From UBA6623 sp965248235 (GTDB lineage: Bacteria; Acidobacteriota; Terriglobia; Bryobacterales; UBA6623): a stretch of DNA of 64,000 nucleotides. The stretch is from positions 1,116,001 through 1,180,000 of the forward strand of contig CBDFIU010000005.1 of NCBI GenBank assembly GCA_965248235.1. The letters are read 5' to 3'. The notes below the pieces were generated by a model that was not told the DNA's origin, searched no databases, and was given only the letters and a program-made list of their open reading frames with translations. Positions within the stretch are counted from its first letter, which is position 1, and each line of letters opens with the position of its first letter. Shown here piece by piece: positions 17,864 to 27,008 of this stretch. The translations under genes and the position numbers were made by a program.

Positions 17864-18898
17864 GATGGGTATTTACTTGACTCAGGTGACCACAAGATGT
17901 AGGATCGGGGAAATGGAAGATTATCCTCGGAATCTGGCCGAGTTCGAGGCGCGTTTCGCCACCGAGCAGGCCTGTCGAGAGTATCTGTGTCAACTCCGCT
18001 GGCCGGAGGGTTTTCGTTGTCCGCGATGCGGGCACGACAAAGCGTGGGCGGTGCGGACAGCGCTGCTGGAGTGCGCCGGCTGCGGGCATCAAGCTTCTCC
18101 AACGGCGGGCACAATATTTCAAGACACCCGCCAACCCCTCCAGAGTTGGTTTCGAGCCATGTGGTGGCTCACGAGCCAGAAGAACGGGGCGAGCGCGCTG
18201 GGCTTGCAGCGGGTGTTGGGCCTGGGCAGCTACAAAACGGCCTGGACTTGGTTGCATAAGCTCCGGCGCGCCATGGTGCGGCCCGGACGCGATCGGCTCA
18301 GCGGGCGCGTGGAGGTTGACGAGACTTACTTAGGAGGCTTGGAGGAGGGCGTGCGCGGTCGCCAAACCGACGCTAAGGCGCTGATTGTAGTAGCGGCCGA
18401 GGAAGATGGTGCCGGCATCGGGCGGGTTCGGATACGCACCATTCCCAACGCCTCCGGGGACAGCTTGATGGCCTTCGTCGGCGAGTCGATCGAACCCGGC
18501 AGCGTGGTCCATACCGACGGTTGGCTGGGATACGAACCGCTCGAAGGCGACGGCTATCGCCACGAGGTGAGCTACCTGGAGGGGCAACCGGCGCGCGCCT
18601 CGAAACTGCTCCCCCGGGTGCACCGCGTGGTGTCGTTAGTGAAGCGCTGGATACTGGGCACGCATCAAGGAGCGGTCAGTCACGAGCATCTCGACTCCTA
18701 CCTCGACGAATTCGCCTCCGCTTCAGCCGCCGCAAGTCCAGAAGTCGAGGCAAGCTCTTTTACCGCCTGGTTCAACAGGCCGTCGCCGTGCCACCGGCAC
18801 CCTACAAATCGCTGGTCGGAGGCACCGCGACACGCGCTACGGACGACCACAACATGTAGGGGCTATTTCCCAATACCTGAGTCAAGTAAATACTCATC
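17864..18898 (+). mobile_element. IS1595/ISXO2-type element, copy 2, inside the IS1380 element
   Basis: 1035 bp with the terminal repeat beginning GATGGGTATTTACTTGAC (last end has one change). It is flanked by a perfect 8-bp duplication CTGCGCAT (17856-17863 and 18899-18906), located within the last bases of the IS1380 right end. This dates the insertion after arrival of the IS1380 element. Confidence 0.95.
17913..18859 (+). pseudogene. Frameshifted IS1595-family transposase (copy 2)
   Basis: Identical in layout to the intact copies (zinc ribbon, VDETYLGG, HTDGWLGYEPL), but one base is missing at the EFAF codons near 18717. The frame therefore switches after YLDEFA into ASAAASPEVEASS and the native C-terminus (about 45 residues) is lost. 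The conserved C-terminal catalytic region is affected, so activity is unlikely. Confidence 0.9.
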
Positions 18899-18916
18899 CT
18901 GCGCATAATTCAGGTG

Positions 18917-19018
18917 TCACGAAAGGTCGCCCGAGGCCTTGGCCGGGAATTGTGCATAGCCGGAGCCCGCCCCGGCGAGGGCGAGAAAAACGAGAAGGAT
19001 CGGACGCAATCGAGTCAT
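18917..19018 (-). pseudogene. Orphan signal-peptide fragment
   Basis: A 33-codon frame MTRLRPILLVFLALAGAGSG, continuing YAQFPAKASGDLS, reads as a secretion signal with an AxA-like cleavage site (YAQ). It is preceded by a good ribosome site (GGAGG, 7 nt before ATG). It ends at a TGA that falls in the IS1380 target duplication. The mature protein is missing, so this is probably the start of a secreted-protein gene whose remainder was lost before or with IS arrival. Confidence 0.45.
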
Positions 19019-19354
19019 AAAGTCCCCTCCGGCCGGCGGAATCGACACGAGGCCCGGGATCATTACTGCTTGTTTAGGTTTGTTGCTTCCAATCTTCACG
19101 GCATCTCCTCTTCTCTTGGCAAGTATGCTTGTCCTTTTGAATTGTTGCACCAGCTAAATCAGGACATCTTTCTCGATTCGTAACCGCGCTTTCTCGATTC
19201 GGCGGGGGAGAGGCGTGGTAGAACTATTCAGCGATTTCATTTGCTTTCTTCGTTTCGGCCGCCATCGAATTCCGCGCCGCTCAGCGAGCGACCCGCACGG
19301 GACTTCAAACCGCGTCTTCTTCGATTTTCGGGCGCGCCTTCGAGCGTCTCGCCC
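19019..19354. other. Noncoding region between the signal-peptide fragment and the beta-propeller gene
   Basis: 336 bp with no recognisable gene on either strand. It should hold the promoter of the fragment to its left (minus strand) and the 3' untranslated region of the beta-propeller gene. No clear terminator hairpin was seen. Confidence 0.4.
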
Positions 19355-20755
19355 TTACCCCCCTACCGTCCGGATAGCGTCGCATCCTTCGATCGGCGTG
19401 CCGTCGCTGGTTTGTCCAGTCAGACAGGCTTCCACATCGCCGCATTGAATCCCCGTGCTGCCCTGCCTAAAGTGCAAGACCATGTCCATGTCGCCATCGC
19501 TGTCCACGTCCTTGATGTGAGCGCGGCGGTGAGTGGGGCCGGCCTTGTCAGGCCCAAAAGTGACGGTCGAAGAATCAACCGTTGTGGCATCGAAATCAAC
19601 CGGCTCCCCCGCCGCTGTACTTGTAGTCAGAATCGCCACCGGTATGACGCCGTTGTGGGAGCAATTGATGCTGTTGGGATTACTGCCGTGCCTAATTTCG
19701 ATCGTCGCCGCAACGCCGCTAATCGACGTCGGCGAGAAACACACCCCTGTTGGGAGCGAGATTGAAGCGTCCACAATAGACGTCAGCGCGGCTCCCGTGG
19801 TGGCGTCAAAGACGTCCAAGGAACCAGGCTGCGATACGTACAACTTAGTGCCGTTCGGGTGTAGCGCCATCTGTTCCACTCCGAACGGGCAGCAAATCGT
19901 ATCGGCGATTGCAAGCGGGAAGGCGCCGCCTATCGAAGGACCGACGGCGCCTGTAGCCGGGTTGTAGGTAAAGGCGTCTACCGAACCGCCCTCACTACGC
20001 GCATATATCACGGTTCCGGGCGGGTTGAATGCGGCAGACATCCCGCCCCTCGGTCCCGTGAGGCTCACGATGCTCACCGGCCCCGCGAGAGGCGGCGTTG
20101 TAAACGACCGAATCGAGCCCGGGATCGCAACGAGAGAGCCGGAGTCAGGAGCGCAGGTGACATTTTCCGGGTACCCGCCAGTAGTTATTGTGTCCCCTGT
20201 GTCCGTCAACGTGCACATAGGGCCGGGGCCGATGGTGAGCCTGTGCACCAACCGGGGGGAAATCGACGTGGCCAGTACCGTGGCGCCGTCGCTACAAACA
20301 TCTACCGAAGTGCAGTGGGAGGGCAAGGCGAGAGTGCTGACTTCCGTCATCGAGTTAACGCCTACAGCAGAGATTGGGTTCACCACCCCGGTACCGTCAC
20401 ACAACACAAGGCAATCCCCAGCAGGTGTTATCGACGTGTCTAAGCCGCGGTTGGAAATGGGGATGCCTGGCAACAACGCCAGAGCGTTGAGATCGATGAC
20501 TGTCACCACGGAACTAAAATTCGTGACAAAACCAAACGCCTGATCCGGCGTGATAGAGCAGTCACCGAGCAGGTCGCCGGGTACAGGGAACGTGGTCAGC
20601 ACGGTGTCCGCGTCCGCGTCGAAAACGATCACTGAGTTCGTCGTGGGATCCACGACCATGCCAAGGGTCTGGGCCGCTGTCGGCACGGTTTGCAGCGCCA
20701 GTATCAGCGTAACCAAACATTGCAACTTCCGAGGTGCTTTCGCATTCCGTTTCAT
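19355..20755 (-). CDS. Secreted YVTN-type beta-propeller protein with C-terminal Cys-pair domain
   Basis: 466 aa. A signal peptide (LQCLVTLILALQTVPTAAQ) is followed by repeated propeller blades of the type VVDPTTNSVIVFDADADTVL and MALHPNGTKLYVSQPGSLDV, as in YVTN/YncE-like proteins, over roughly residues 30-350. The last ~110 residues form a different module: EIRHGSNPNSINCSHNGVIP, then DVDSDGDMDMVLHF (a Ca2+-loop-like acidic segment) and IQCGDVEACLTGQTSDGTPI. Such tail modules recur in exported proteins. Substrate or role is unknown; an extracellular location is inferred. Confidence 0.7.
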   Translation of the reverse strand: MKRNAKAPRKLQCLVTLILALQTVPTAAQTLGMVVDPTTNSVIVFDADADTVLTTFPVPGDLLGDCSITPDQAFGFVTNFSSVVTVIDLNALALLPGIPISNRGLDTSITPAGDCLVLCDGTGVVNPISAVGVNSMTEVSTLALPSHCTSVDVCSDGATVLATSISPRLVHRLTIGPGPMCTLTDTGDTITTGGYPENVTCAPDSGSLVAIPGSIRSFTTPPLAGPVSIVSLTGPRGGMSAAFNPPGTVIYARSEGGSVDAFTYNPATGAVGPSIGGAFPLAIADTICCPFGVEQMALHPNGTKLYVSQPGSLDVFDATTGAALTSIVDASISLPTGVCFSPTSISGVAATIEIRHGSNPNSINCSHNGVIPVAILTTSTAAGEPVDFDATTVDSSTVTFGPDKAGPTHRRAHIKDVDSDGDMDMVLHFRQGSTGIQCGDVEACLTGQTSDGTPIEGCDAIRTVGG

Positions 20756-20954
20756 GCCTTCTCCTTTTCCGGTTTCTAAGGCCTTGTGTGCTTCGTAGGA
20801 CTCGTCGTGTGGGTCATTTCAGGCTTCGCTTCGGCTGGTTCCCAAAAAATCTAAGACGACAAACCCGTGGAAGTGAACCGCTGGGCTACGGGATTTTTTT
20901 GAAAATTCCGTTTGTGTGTGAATTCCCATGAACGGCAGCCGCGCCGGCAACTCG

Positions 20955-21923
20955 TCACTCTGGCTGTAACCGTGCGTCATCGTTGGCCTGCCTTCCTTGT
21001 CCCAGCGCGGCGCTTGGAGCCGCGTCGCCCACGTTGGGCTGATGGGAATCGGTGCTGGTTACGACATCGCACGGGATGGGCGATGGAGACCGAAGTCGGA
21101 CCTGAATGACGTCCCCTTTTCGAAACTTCACGTCGTCGGTTCTGAATACGGCACGGGCGAAGAGTTCCCCTGTTGCGTGTGCGAACGCCGCCACTCCAAC
21201 ACCGAATGCCGACCCTGGATCCGTCGGTGGTACTCGAGATACCCAAGACACCCAAGACAGAGCCTCCTTAAAGGTCCGCCCGGCGACGCGCACCGGATGG
21301 AGCGGGGCTTGGCGACCCGCCCCCATCGGTACTCCCTCGAATTTGACTTCAAGTCTTCCCGTCCCCAGAACACCCGACGCCGCGTCTGTCCACGCACCAA
21401 CGACGCCGTACACGGGAGTCCCACGGGCTATGCATGTCGAGCTTCCGCTTCGAACATCCGCTTCCACTTCAAAAAGGACCCGATGCCCCGGCTTGTGCCT
21501 GGAAGTGACTTTGCCGCTCTTGAGCCGCAGCAACACAACGGTCTTGGCCGGGAGGAAAACCTGTTGCGGAAAGGCGGCATTCTGGGCCGCGGGCGGCGAG
21601 CCTACGGGCTTGTCGCCGCCTGTCTGGGTGAAGCGAAGTTCCGGACGCCGGGCGAAGGGGAAGTCGACGGGAATGATCGGGGCCTGCTCCGTGCCGGTCC
21701 GGTCGCGTAATAGGTAGGAAGGCCGATGGGGCTGAAGAGTTGGTTGAGCAGAGTGTGCCCGATCATCCGCCGGTTTTTCCGAACTGTCCGCGTCCGCCGC
21801 GGCGGGAACAAGCAAGGCGACGACCACCAGCGTGATCCATGAGTTTGGCCCCCCCAACACCGACGCTCTTTCGTGTTCTCGATAGATGGGAGGGCTGACG
21901 ACTGAAACTTTGTGTTTCAACAT
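20955..21923 (-). CDS. Exported protein of unknown function
   Basis: 322 aa. A hydrophobic segment SWITLVVVALLVPAAADADS near residues 28-47 suggests export. The central part reads VFLPAKTVVLLRLKSGKVTS, HRVLFEVEADVRSG and CIARGTPVYGVVG, resembling the small beta-barrel modules of bacterial envelope proteins that begin with an LPAGT-V-L-V-L-like stretch, but I cannot assign a named family. The start ATG is 4 nt after the stop of the TRAP permease remnant, so it was probably the last gene of the former TRAP operon. Confidence 0.55.
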   Translation of the reverse strand: MLKHKVSVVSPPIYREHERASVLGGPNSWITLVVVALLVPAAADADSSEKPADDRAHSAQPTLQPHRPSYLLRDRTGTEQAPIIPVDFPFARRPELRFTQTGGDKPVGSPPAAQNAAFPQQVFLPAKTVVLLRLKSGKVTSRHKPGHRVLFEVEADVRSGSSTCIARGTPVYGVVGAWTDAASGVLGTGRLEVKFEGVPMGAGRQAPLHPVRVAGRTFKEALSWVSWVSRVPPTDPGSAFGVGVAAFAHATGELFARAVFRTDDVKFRKGDVIQVRLRSPSPIPCDVVTSTDSHQPNVGDAAPSAALGQGRQANDDARLQPE

Positions 21924-21927
21924 TGCT

Positions 21928-22110
21928 TCACCTCCCGCTCCATGCGACCGGCCCGAGCGTCAACCAGGGCACGTAGGTAATCAAAAGAACGGCGACTAAT
22001 AAGATCGCCACGTACGGCAACGTATAGCGGTAGATCCGCGTCAGCGGCATTTCGAAACGAAAGCCGGCGAGGAAAAGGTTTTCGCCCATCGGGGGCATCA
22101 AATAACCGAG
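21928..22110 (-). pseudogene. dctM: C-terminal remnant of TRAP transporter large permease
   Basis: Sixty codons plus stop: LGYLMPPMGENLFLAGFRFE, then MPLTRIYRYTLPYVAILLVA and VLLITYVPWLTL. The GYL-PP-G-NLF motif and the following hydrophobic helix are the normal C-terminal end of DctM-type permeases (usually ~430 aa). Upstream of it there is only IS copy 3, so about 85% of the gene is gone. Its stop is separated by 4 nt from the next gene. Confidence 0.8.
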
Positions 22111-23146
22111 GATGGATATTTACTTGACTCAGGTATTGGGAAATAGCCCCTACATGTTGTGGTCGTCCGTAGCGCGTGTCGCGGTGCCTCCGACCAGCGA
22201 TTTGTAGGGTGCCGGTGGCACGGCGACGGCCTGTTGAACCAGGCGGTAAAAGAGCTTGCCTCGACTTCTGGACTTGCGGCGGTTGAAGCGGAAGGCGAAT
22301 TCGTCGAGGTAGGAGTCGAGATGCTCGTGACTGACCGCTCCTTGATGCGTGCCCAGTATCCAGCGCTTCACTAACGACACCACGCGGTGCACCCGGGGGA
22401 GCAGTTTCGAGGCGCGCGCCGGTTGCCCCTCCAGGTAGCTCACCTCGTGGCGATAGCCGTCGCCTTCGAGCGGTTCGTATCCCAGCCAACCGTCGGTATG
22501 GACCACGCTGCCGGGTTCGATCGACTCGCCGACGAAGGCCATCAAGCTGTCCCCGGAGGCGTTGGGAATGGTGCGTATCCGAACCCGCCCGATGCCGGCA
22601 CCATCTTCCTCGGCCGCTACTACAATCAGCGCCTCAGCGTCGGTTTGGCGACCGCGCACGCCCTCCTCCAAGCCTCCTAAGTAAGTCTCGTCAACCTCCA
22701 CGCGCCCGCTGAGCCGATCGCGTCCGGGCCGCACCATGGCGCGCCGGAGCTTATGCAACCAAGTCCAGGCCGTTTTGTAGCTGCCCAGGCCCAACACCCG
22801 CTGCAAGCCCAGCGCGCTCGCCCCGTTCTTCTGGCTCGTGAGCCACCACATGGCTCGAAACCAACTCTGGAGGGGTTGGCGGGTGTCTTGAAATATTGTG
22901 CCCGCCGTTGGAGAAGCTTGATGCCCGCAGCCGGCGCACTCCAGCAGCGCTGTCCGCACCGCCCACGCTTTGTCGTGCCCGCATCGCGGACAACGAAAAC
23001 CCTCCGGCCAGCGGAGTTGACACAGATACTCTCGACAGGCCTGCTCGGTGGCGAAACGCGCCTCGAACTCGGCCAGATTCCGAGGATAATCTTCCATTTC
23101 CCCGATCCTACATCTTGTGGTCACCTGAGTCAAGTAAATACCCATC
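22111..23146 (-). mobile_element. IS1595/ISXO2-type element, copy 3, at a deletion junction
   Basis: 1036 bp, intact length; the left terminus carries one change (GATGGATATTT). Flanking 8-mers TAACCGAG and ACACTCAT differ, so there is no target duplication. On one side are the first codons of a gene following tatT, on the other the last 60 codons of dctM. This is the expected outcome of recombination between two direct copies with loss of the DNA between them. Confidence 0.95.
22150..23097 (-). CDS. IS1595-family (ISXO2-like) transposase, copy 3
   Basis: 315 aa from MEDYPRNLAEFEARF. N-terminal zinc ribbon CPRCGH...CAGCGHQ, DDE-type core VDETYLGG and HTDGWLGYEPL, then NRRKSRSRGKLFYRL near the C-terminus. 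The ATG just after the element's own promoter is preferred to an upstream in-frame ATG located inside the terminal repeat. The hybrid upstream frame here also includes three codons (MSV) of the deleted TRAP gene. Confidence 0.92.
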   Translation of the reverse strand: MEDYPRNLAEFEARFATEQACREYLCQLRWPEGFRCPRCGHDKAWAVRTALLECAGCGHQASPTAGTIFQDTRQPLQSWFRAMWWLTSQKNGASALGLQRVLGLGSYKTAWTWLHKLRRAMVRPGRDRLSGRVEVDETYLGGLEEGVRGRQTDAEALIVVAAEEDGAGIGRVRIRTIPNASGDSLMAFVGESIEPGSVVHTDGWLGYEPLEGDGYRHEVSYLEGQPARASKLLPRVHRVVSLVKRWILGTHQGAVSHEHLDSYLDEFAFRFNRRKSRSRGKLFYRLVQQAVAVPPAPYKSLVGGTATRATDDHNM

Positions 23147-23153
23147 ACACTCA

Positions 23154-24152
23154 TTACTTGTCTCCTTTCGAGTTGTCTGCTTTCAGACCGTCTGCTTTCA
23201 GATCGAGAATCAGATCATCAACGTGCGCGAGCAGCCATCGAGCCCGCCGTTGCGCGACAAGATTCGCGAGCCGAACTTCCTCGTGCTGGTCGGGGTCAAG
23301 GGCCAGAGCTCGCTCTAGCTTCGACTTGAACTCCGCGCGATTCTGCCGTTGATAGGACGCCGCTTCGGCGTAGGCAACATAAAGGCCGGCGCGCTTGCCT
23401 CCCGATAGCGCCAGCGCTCGCTCAAAATGCCGCTCGATCTGTTCGTAGTCGGCACTGCCCGGACGAGCCGAGGCCAGGGTGACCTCGAGTTCATGCAACG
23501 CGCCTTCGTTCCAGTCTTCATCCAGTTAGAGCGCGCGACCCAATAGCGCCTCAACCTCCGGGAGCCGCGCCAGCATCTCGGCATCGTCGCGCGACACCGA
23601 GATCGCCAGTCCGAGCGCGGCGGCGTTCCAGTAGAGGAGAGGAACGTGTTTTTTCTTGGTTGTCGAGAGCGCCCCGGCGGGATCTCGCTCCAAGCCTTCC
23701 GTGATGCCGGGGTAGGACGCCTCCAGGGCGCGAAGCCCATAGCGCCGCGCCCTCAAATAAAGTTTTCGGGCGCGCAGGCGAATTCGAGCGGCGGCGGCGA
23801 GGTCCCGTTCGGCAGCGGCATCGATCTCATACTCTACGTAGGCGTAGGAGTAGGTCGTGAACCCGCGGCAGGCCGTCAACAGCAGGCCCCGGTGGCGCGG
23901 CGATTCCTCCAGCAGACTCTCGATCAGCTTCAAGCCGAACGGCAGGGCCCGGCCAACCAATTCGATGTCTTCGTCGCTGTCGTAGGTGGCGCCGCCTGAC
24001 GCCAGAGCGTCTCCGATCTTGTTGACGGCCATTCGGCGAATCGAGCAGCCGACGCCGACCGTAACGACCAGCGCACAGCAGAGAAATATCGTGGGCTTTA
24101 ACGCGCGAAGTCCGCTGCCCGAGGAGGTGGTTTTGTTGGCATTGTTGTTCAT
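23154..24152 (-). pseudogene. tatT: TRAP transporter-associated TatT lipoprotein with in-frame stop
   Basis: TatT proteins are periplasmic TPR-like lipoproteins that trimerise and work with TRAP binding proteins. Here the N-terminus has a lipobox (TVGVGC), then the TatT-type IRRMAVNKIGDALASGG and repeated helices (LYLRARRYGLRALEASYPG; LYWNAAALGLAISVSRDD). After LLGRAL an in-frame TAA (around 23526) interrupts the gene; reading continues LDEDWNEGALHELEVTLASA to KGDK. The 333-codon span fits the family, so a single point change (for instance GAA to TAA) explains the break. The stop overlaps ATGAGTGT of the next, deleted gene. Confidence 0.8.
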
Positions 24153-24447
24153 GGAGGTTCTCGCCTCGTGTGATGAGGCTGAGTCTGGGGCTTTGCGTAA
24201 GTTGCGTCAATTAACAGCGTCACAACTTTGCACCAATTCCCAAGCACCCGCGAAAATACCGCCGATAAACCGGTAAACCACTGGCAAACAGTTACTTCCG
24301 CCGCTCGATCAACTCGGCCCATCTGCTAATCGGCGGATACGGGTGGGGGGCCTGGAGGCGTAAGAAAGACAACAAACCCCGTTCGGTGGCATGTGGCTGC
24401 TATAATGCCCCGCGTCGGCGGACAGGATCGGTCGCGAAGGCGAACCA
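24153..24447. promoter_or_regulatory. Divergent upstream region; TATAAT -10 candidate at 24401-24406 (+)
   Basis: The 295-bp region lies between divergently transcribed tatT and the winged-helix/PD40 gene. A perfect TATAAT at 24401-24406, 42 nt before the plus-strand ATG, is a plausible -10 box. No good -35 lies at 16-18 bp spacing. Nothing clear was found for tatT on the other strand. Confidence 0.35.
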
Positions 24448-25972
24448 ATGGAACGGGTCGGAAAATCCCGAGTTCGGTTTGGAGTGTTTGAGGCCGACTT
24501 GGCCTCTCGTGAGTTGTGGAGATTGGGCCGCAAGATCAGGCTGCAGGATCAGCCGTTTCAACTCCTTACCGTATTTCTGAAACGACCCCGCGAGGTGGTC
24601 ACCAAAGATGAGCTGATCGAGCACCTATGGGGGGACACTCCACCCTCCGCCCCCGACCACAGCCTCAGCATCGCCATCGGAAAGATCCGCTCGGCTCTCC
24701 GAGACGAGGCCGACAATCCGCGTTTTATTGAAACGTTGCCTTCGGGCGCCTATCGCTTCATTGCATCGGTCGAGTTCGAGTCCCCAGCTGGTGACGAAGA
24801 CGAAGAGGACGACGCCATACCACGTCCATTCATGTTTCCTTTGTTGGGCGTCGGCGTCGCGGCTGCCGCGGCGCTGATCTTGTGGTTCCCGCCGATTGAA
24901 GATCCAGAGACGACGAAAACGAAGACGACGAAGACGCAGCCACGCACATTCACGATCGAATGCGATCAAGATTGTTCCTCTCCGGTTGTCTCGCCCGACC
25001 ACCGTTATATTGCGTTCGTCTCGGGCGCCGGCGAAGGGACACTCTGGGTCCACGATCTTCAGAAAGACGAACGACGCGAACTCGCCGGGACGGATGGCGC
25101 GAATTATCCGTTTTGGCATCCCGAAGGTCGATGGATCGGTTTCGCGGCCGCCAACGATCTCAAGAAGGTCCGAGTCAACGACGGCAACGTTGAGATCGTT
25201 ACTCCACTAGTGGATCGTTCGTTTTGGGGTGGGTCGTGGAGTCCGGACGGACGCTCAATTGTCTTCAGCGTGCACAGCCCGGGAAGCTTGCCGCGCCTTT
25301 ACGAAGTAGACGCACGGGGCGGCGACCGACTCGAACTGCTGTTTGAGCCAACCGGCGAGGAGCGAAAGATGGGGTTCGGGCATCCCCATTTTCTACCCTT
25401 GCCGGAGGGGCCGCGCATGCTTCTCTACGGCACCGGGTTCCCGAGCAGATCCGACATCATTCTTCGGAATCTCGATACAGGGAAGCAAGATATCTTGGAG
25501 GTCGGGGCCTCGCCCCTTTTATTCACCCAGCGGTCACATTCTCTATCAGACATCGGCCTTGGCCGAAGGCCTTTGGGCCTTGCCTTTTTCGCTTAGGACG
25601 CAAAGGGTCACGGGGGCTTCCTTTGCGGTGAACAGCGACGCCTTGAAACCCAGCGTTGCCGGCCCGTGGCTGGTCTATCTCAAACGTGGCGGCGAGGTGC
25701 AGTTGGTATGGCGAGATCGGAATGGAAAAGAGTTGGGCGTCATTGGTCAACCCCAGCAGTGGATGAACCATCCGGCGCTATCGCCGAATGAACGGAAAGT
25801 GGCGGTTCGAGGAATCGAGAATCACAGCGAGGACGTCTGGGTGCATGACTGTGATCGACCCAGCAAGACTCGCCTGAGTATGGATCGCGGGTATGTTTCG
25901 AACCCCGTCTGGTCTCCCAACGGAGAAGTCACATATTCCGTTTCCGTGGACGGCGTCATCGAAATTCGTCAG

Positions 25973-27008
25973 GATGGGTATTTACTTGACTCAGGTGACC
26001 ACGAGATGTAGGATCGGGGAAATGGAAGATTATCCTCGGAATCTGGCCGAGTTCGAGGCGCGTTTCGCCACCGAGCAGGCCTGTCGAGAGTATCTGTGTC
26101 AACTCCGCTGGCCGGAGGGTTTTCGTTGTCCGCGATGCGGGCACGACAAAGCGTGGGCGGTGCGGACAGCGCTGCTGGAGTGCGCCGGCTGCGGGCATCA
26201 AGCTTCTCCAACGGCGGGCACAATATTTCAAGACACCCGCCAACCCCTCCAGAGTTGGTTTCGAGCCATGTGGTGGCTCACGAGCCAGAAGAACGGGGCG
26301 AGCGCGCTGGGCTTGCAGCGGGTGTTGGGCCTGGGCAGCTACAAAACGGCCTGGACTTGGTTGCATAAGCTCCGGCGCGCCATGGTGCGGCCCGGACGCG
26401 ATCGGCTCAGCGGGCGCGTGGAGGTTGACGAGACTTACTTAGGAGGCTTGGAGGAGGGCGTGCGCGGTCGCCAAACCGACGCTAAGGCGCTGATTGTAGT
26501 AGCGGCCGAGGAAGATGGTGCCGGCATCGGGCGGGTTCGGATACGCACCATTCCCAACGCCTCCGGGGACAGCTTGATGGCCTTCGTCGGCGAGTCGATC
26601 GAACCCGGCAGCGTGGTCCATACCGACGGTTGGCTGGGATACGAACCGCTCGAAGGCGACGGCTATCGCCACGAGGTGAGCTACCTGGAGGGGCAACCGG
26701 CGCGCGCCTCGAAACTGCTCCCCCGGGTGCACCGCGTGGTGTCGTTAGTGAAGCGCTGGATACTGGGCACGCATCAAGGAGCGGTCAGTCACGAGCATCT
26801 CGACTCCTACCTCGACGAATTCGCCTTCCGCTTCAACCGCCGCAAGTCCAGAAGTCGAGGCAAGCTCTTTTACCGCCTGGTTCAACAGGCCGTCGCCGTG
26901 CCACCGGCACCCTACAAATCGCTGGTCGGAGGCACCGCGACACGCGCTACGGACGACCACAACATGTAGGGGCTATTTCCCAATACCTGAGTCAAGTAAA
27001 TACCCATC
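25973..27008 (+). mobile_element. IS1595/ISXO2-type element, copy 4
   Basis: 1036 bp, complete, with both terminal repeats. Perfect 8-bp duplication TTCGTCAG at 25965-25972 and 27009-27016, typical of IS1595-family transposition. It interrupts the PD40 gene between two propeller blades; excision with loss of one duplication would restore that gene's local frame. Confidence 0.97.
26022..26969 (+). CDS. IS1595-family (ISXO2-like) transposase, copy 4
   Basis: 315 aa, same intact sequence type as copies 3, 5, 7 and 8: zinc ribbon at residues ~30-60, VDETYLGG near 135, HTDGWLGYEPL near 200. The longer reading from an ATG within the terminal repeat, or from host codons, is not needed. Together with an intact promoter and ends it is a likely active copy. 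Confidence 0.92.
   Translation: MEDYPRNLAEFEARFATEQACREYLCQLRWPEGFRCPRCGHDKAWAVRTALLECAGCGHQASPTAGTIFQDTRQPLQSWFRAMWWLTSQKNGASALGLQRVLGLGSYKTAWTWLHKLRRAMVRPGRDRLSGRVEVDETYLGGLEEGVRGRQTDAKALIVVAAEEDGAGIGRVRIRTIPNASGDSLMAFVGESIEPGSVVHTDGWLGYEPLEGDGYRHEVSYLEGQPARASKLLPRVHRVVSLVKRWILGTHQGAVSHEHLDSYLDEFAFRFNRRKSRSRGKLFYRLVQQAVAVPPAPYKSLVGGTATRATDDHNM

Larger units (their letters stand above)
16074..18914 (+). mobile_element. IS1380-family insertion sequence with nested ISXO2-type copy 2
   Basis: The element starts CCTGAATTATGC and ends with the inverse GCATAATTCAGG. It is bordered by a perfect 5-bp duplication TGTCA (16069-16073 and 18915-18919). Removing the 1035-bp nested IS copy 2 and one copy of its 8-bp duplication leaves about 1.8 kb, a normal size for the family. 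The terminal CC and the short inverted repeat agree with IS1380-type ends. Confidence 0.85.

Noticed and set aside
18917..19150. 77-aa protein ending at the IS1380 border
   Set aside because: Only the last 33 codons have protein character (a signal peptide with a ribosome site); the upstream extension is basic and lacks one, so only the short fragment was kept as a pseudogene.
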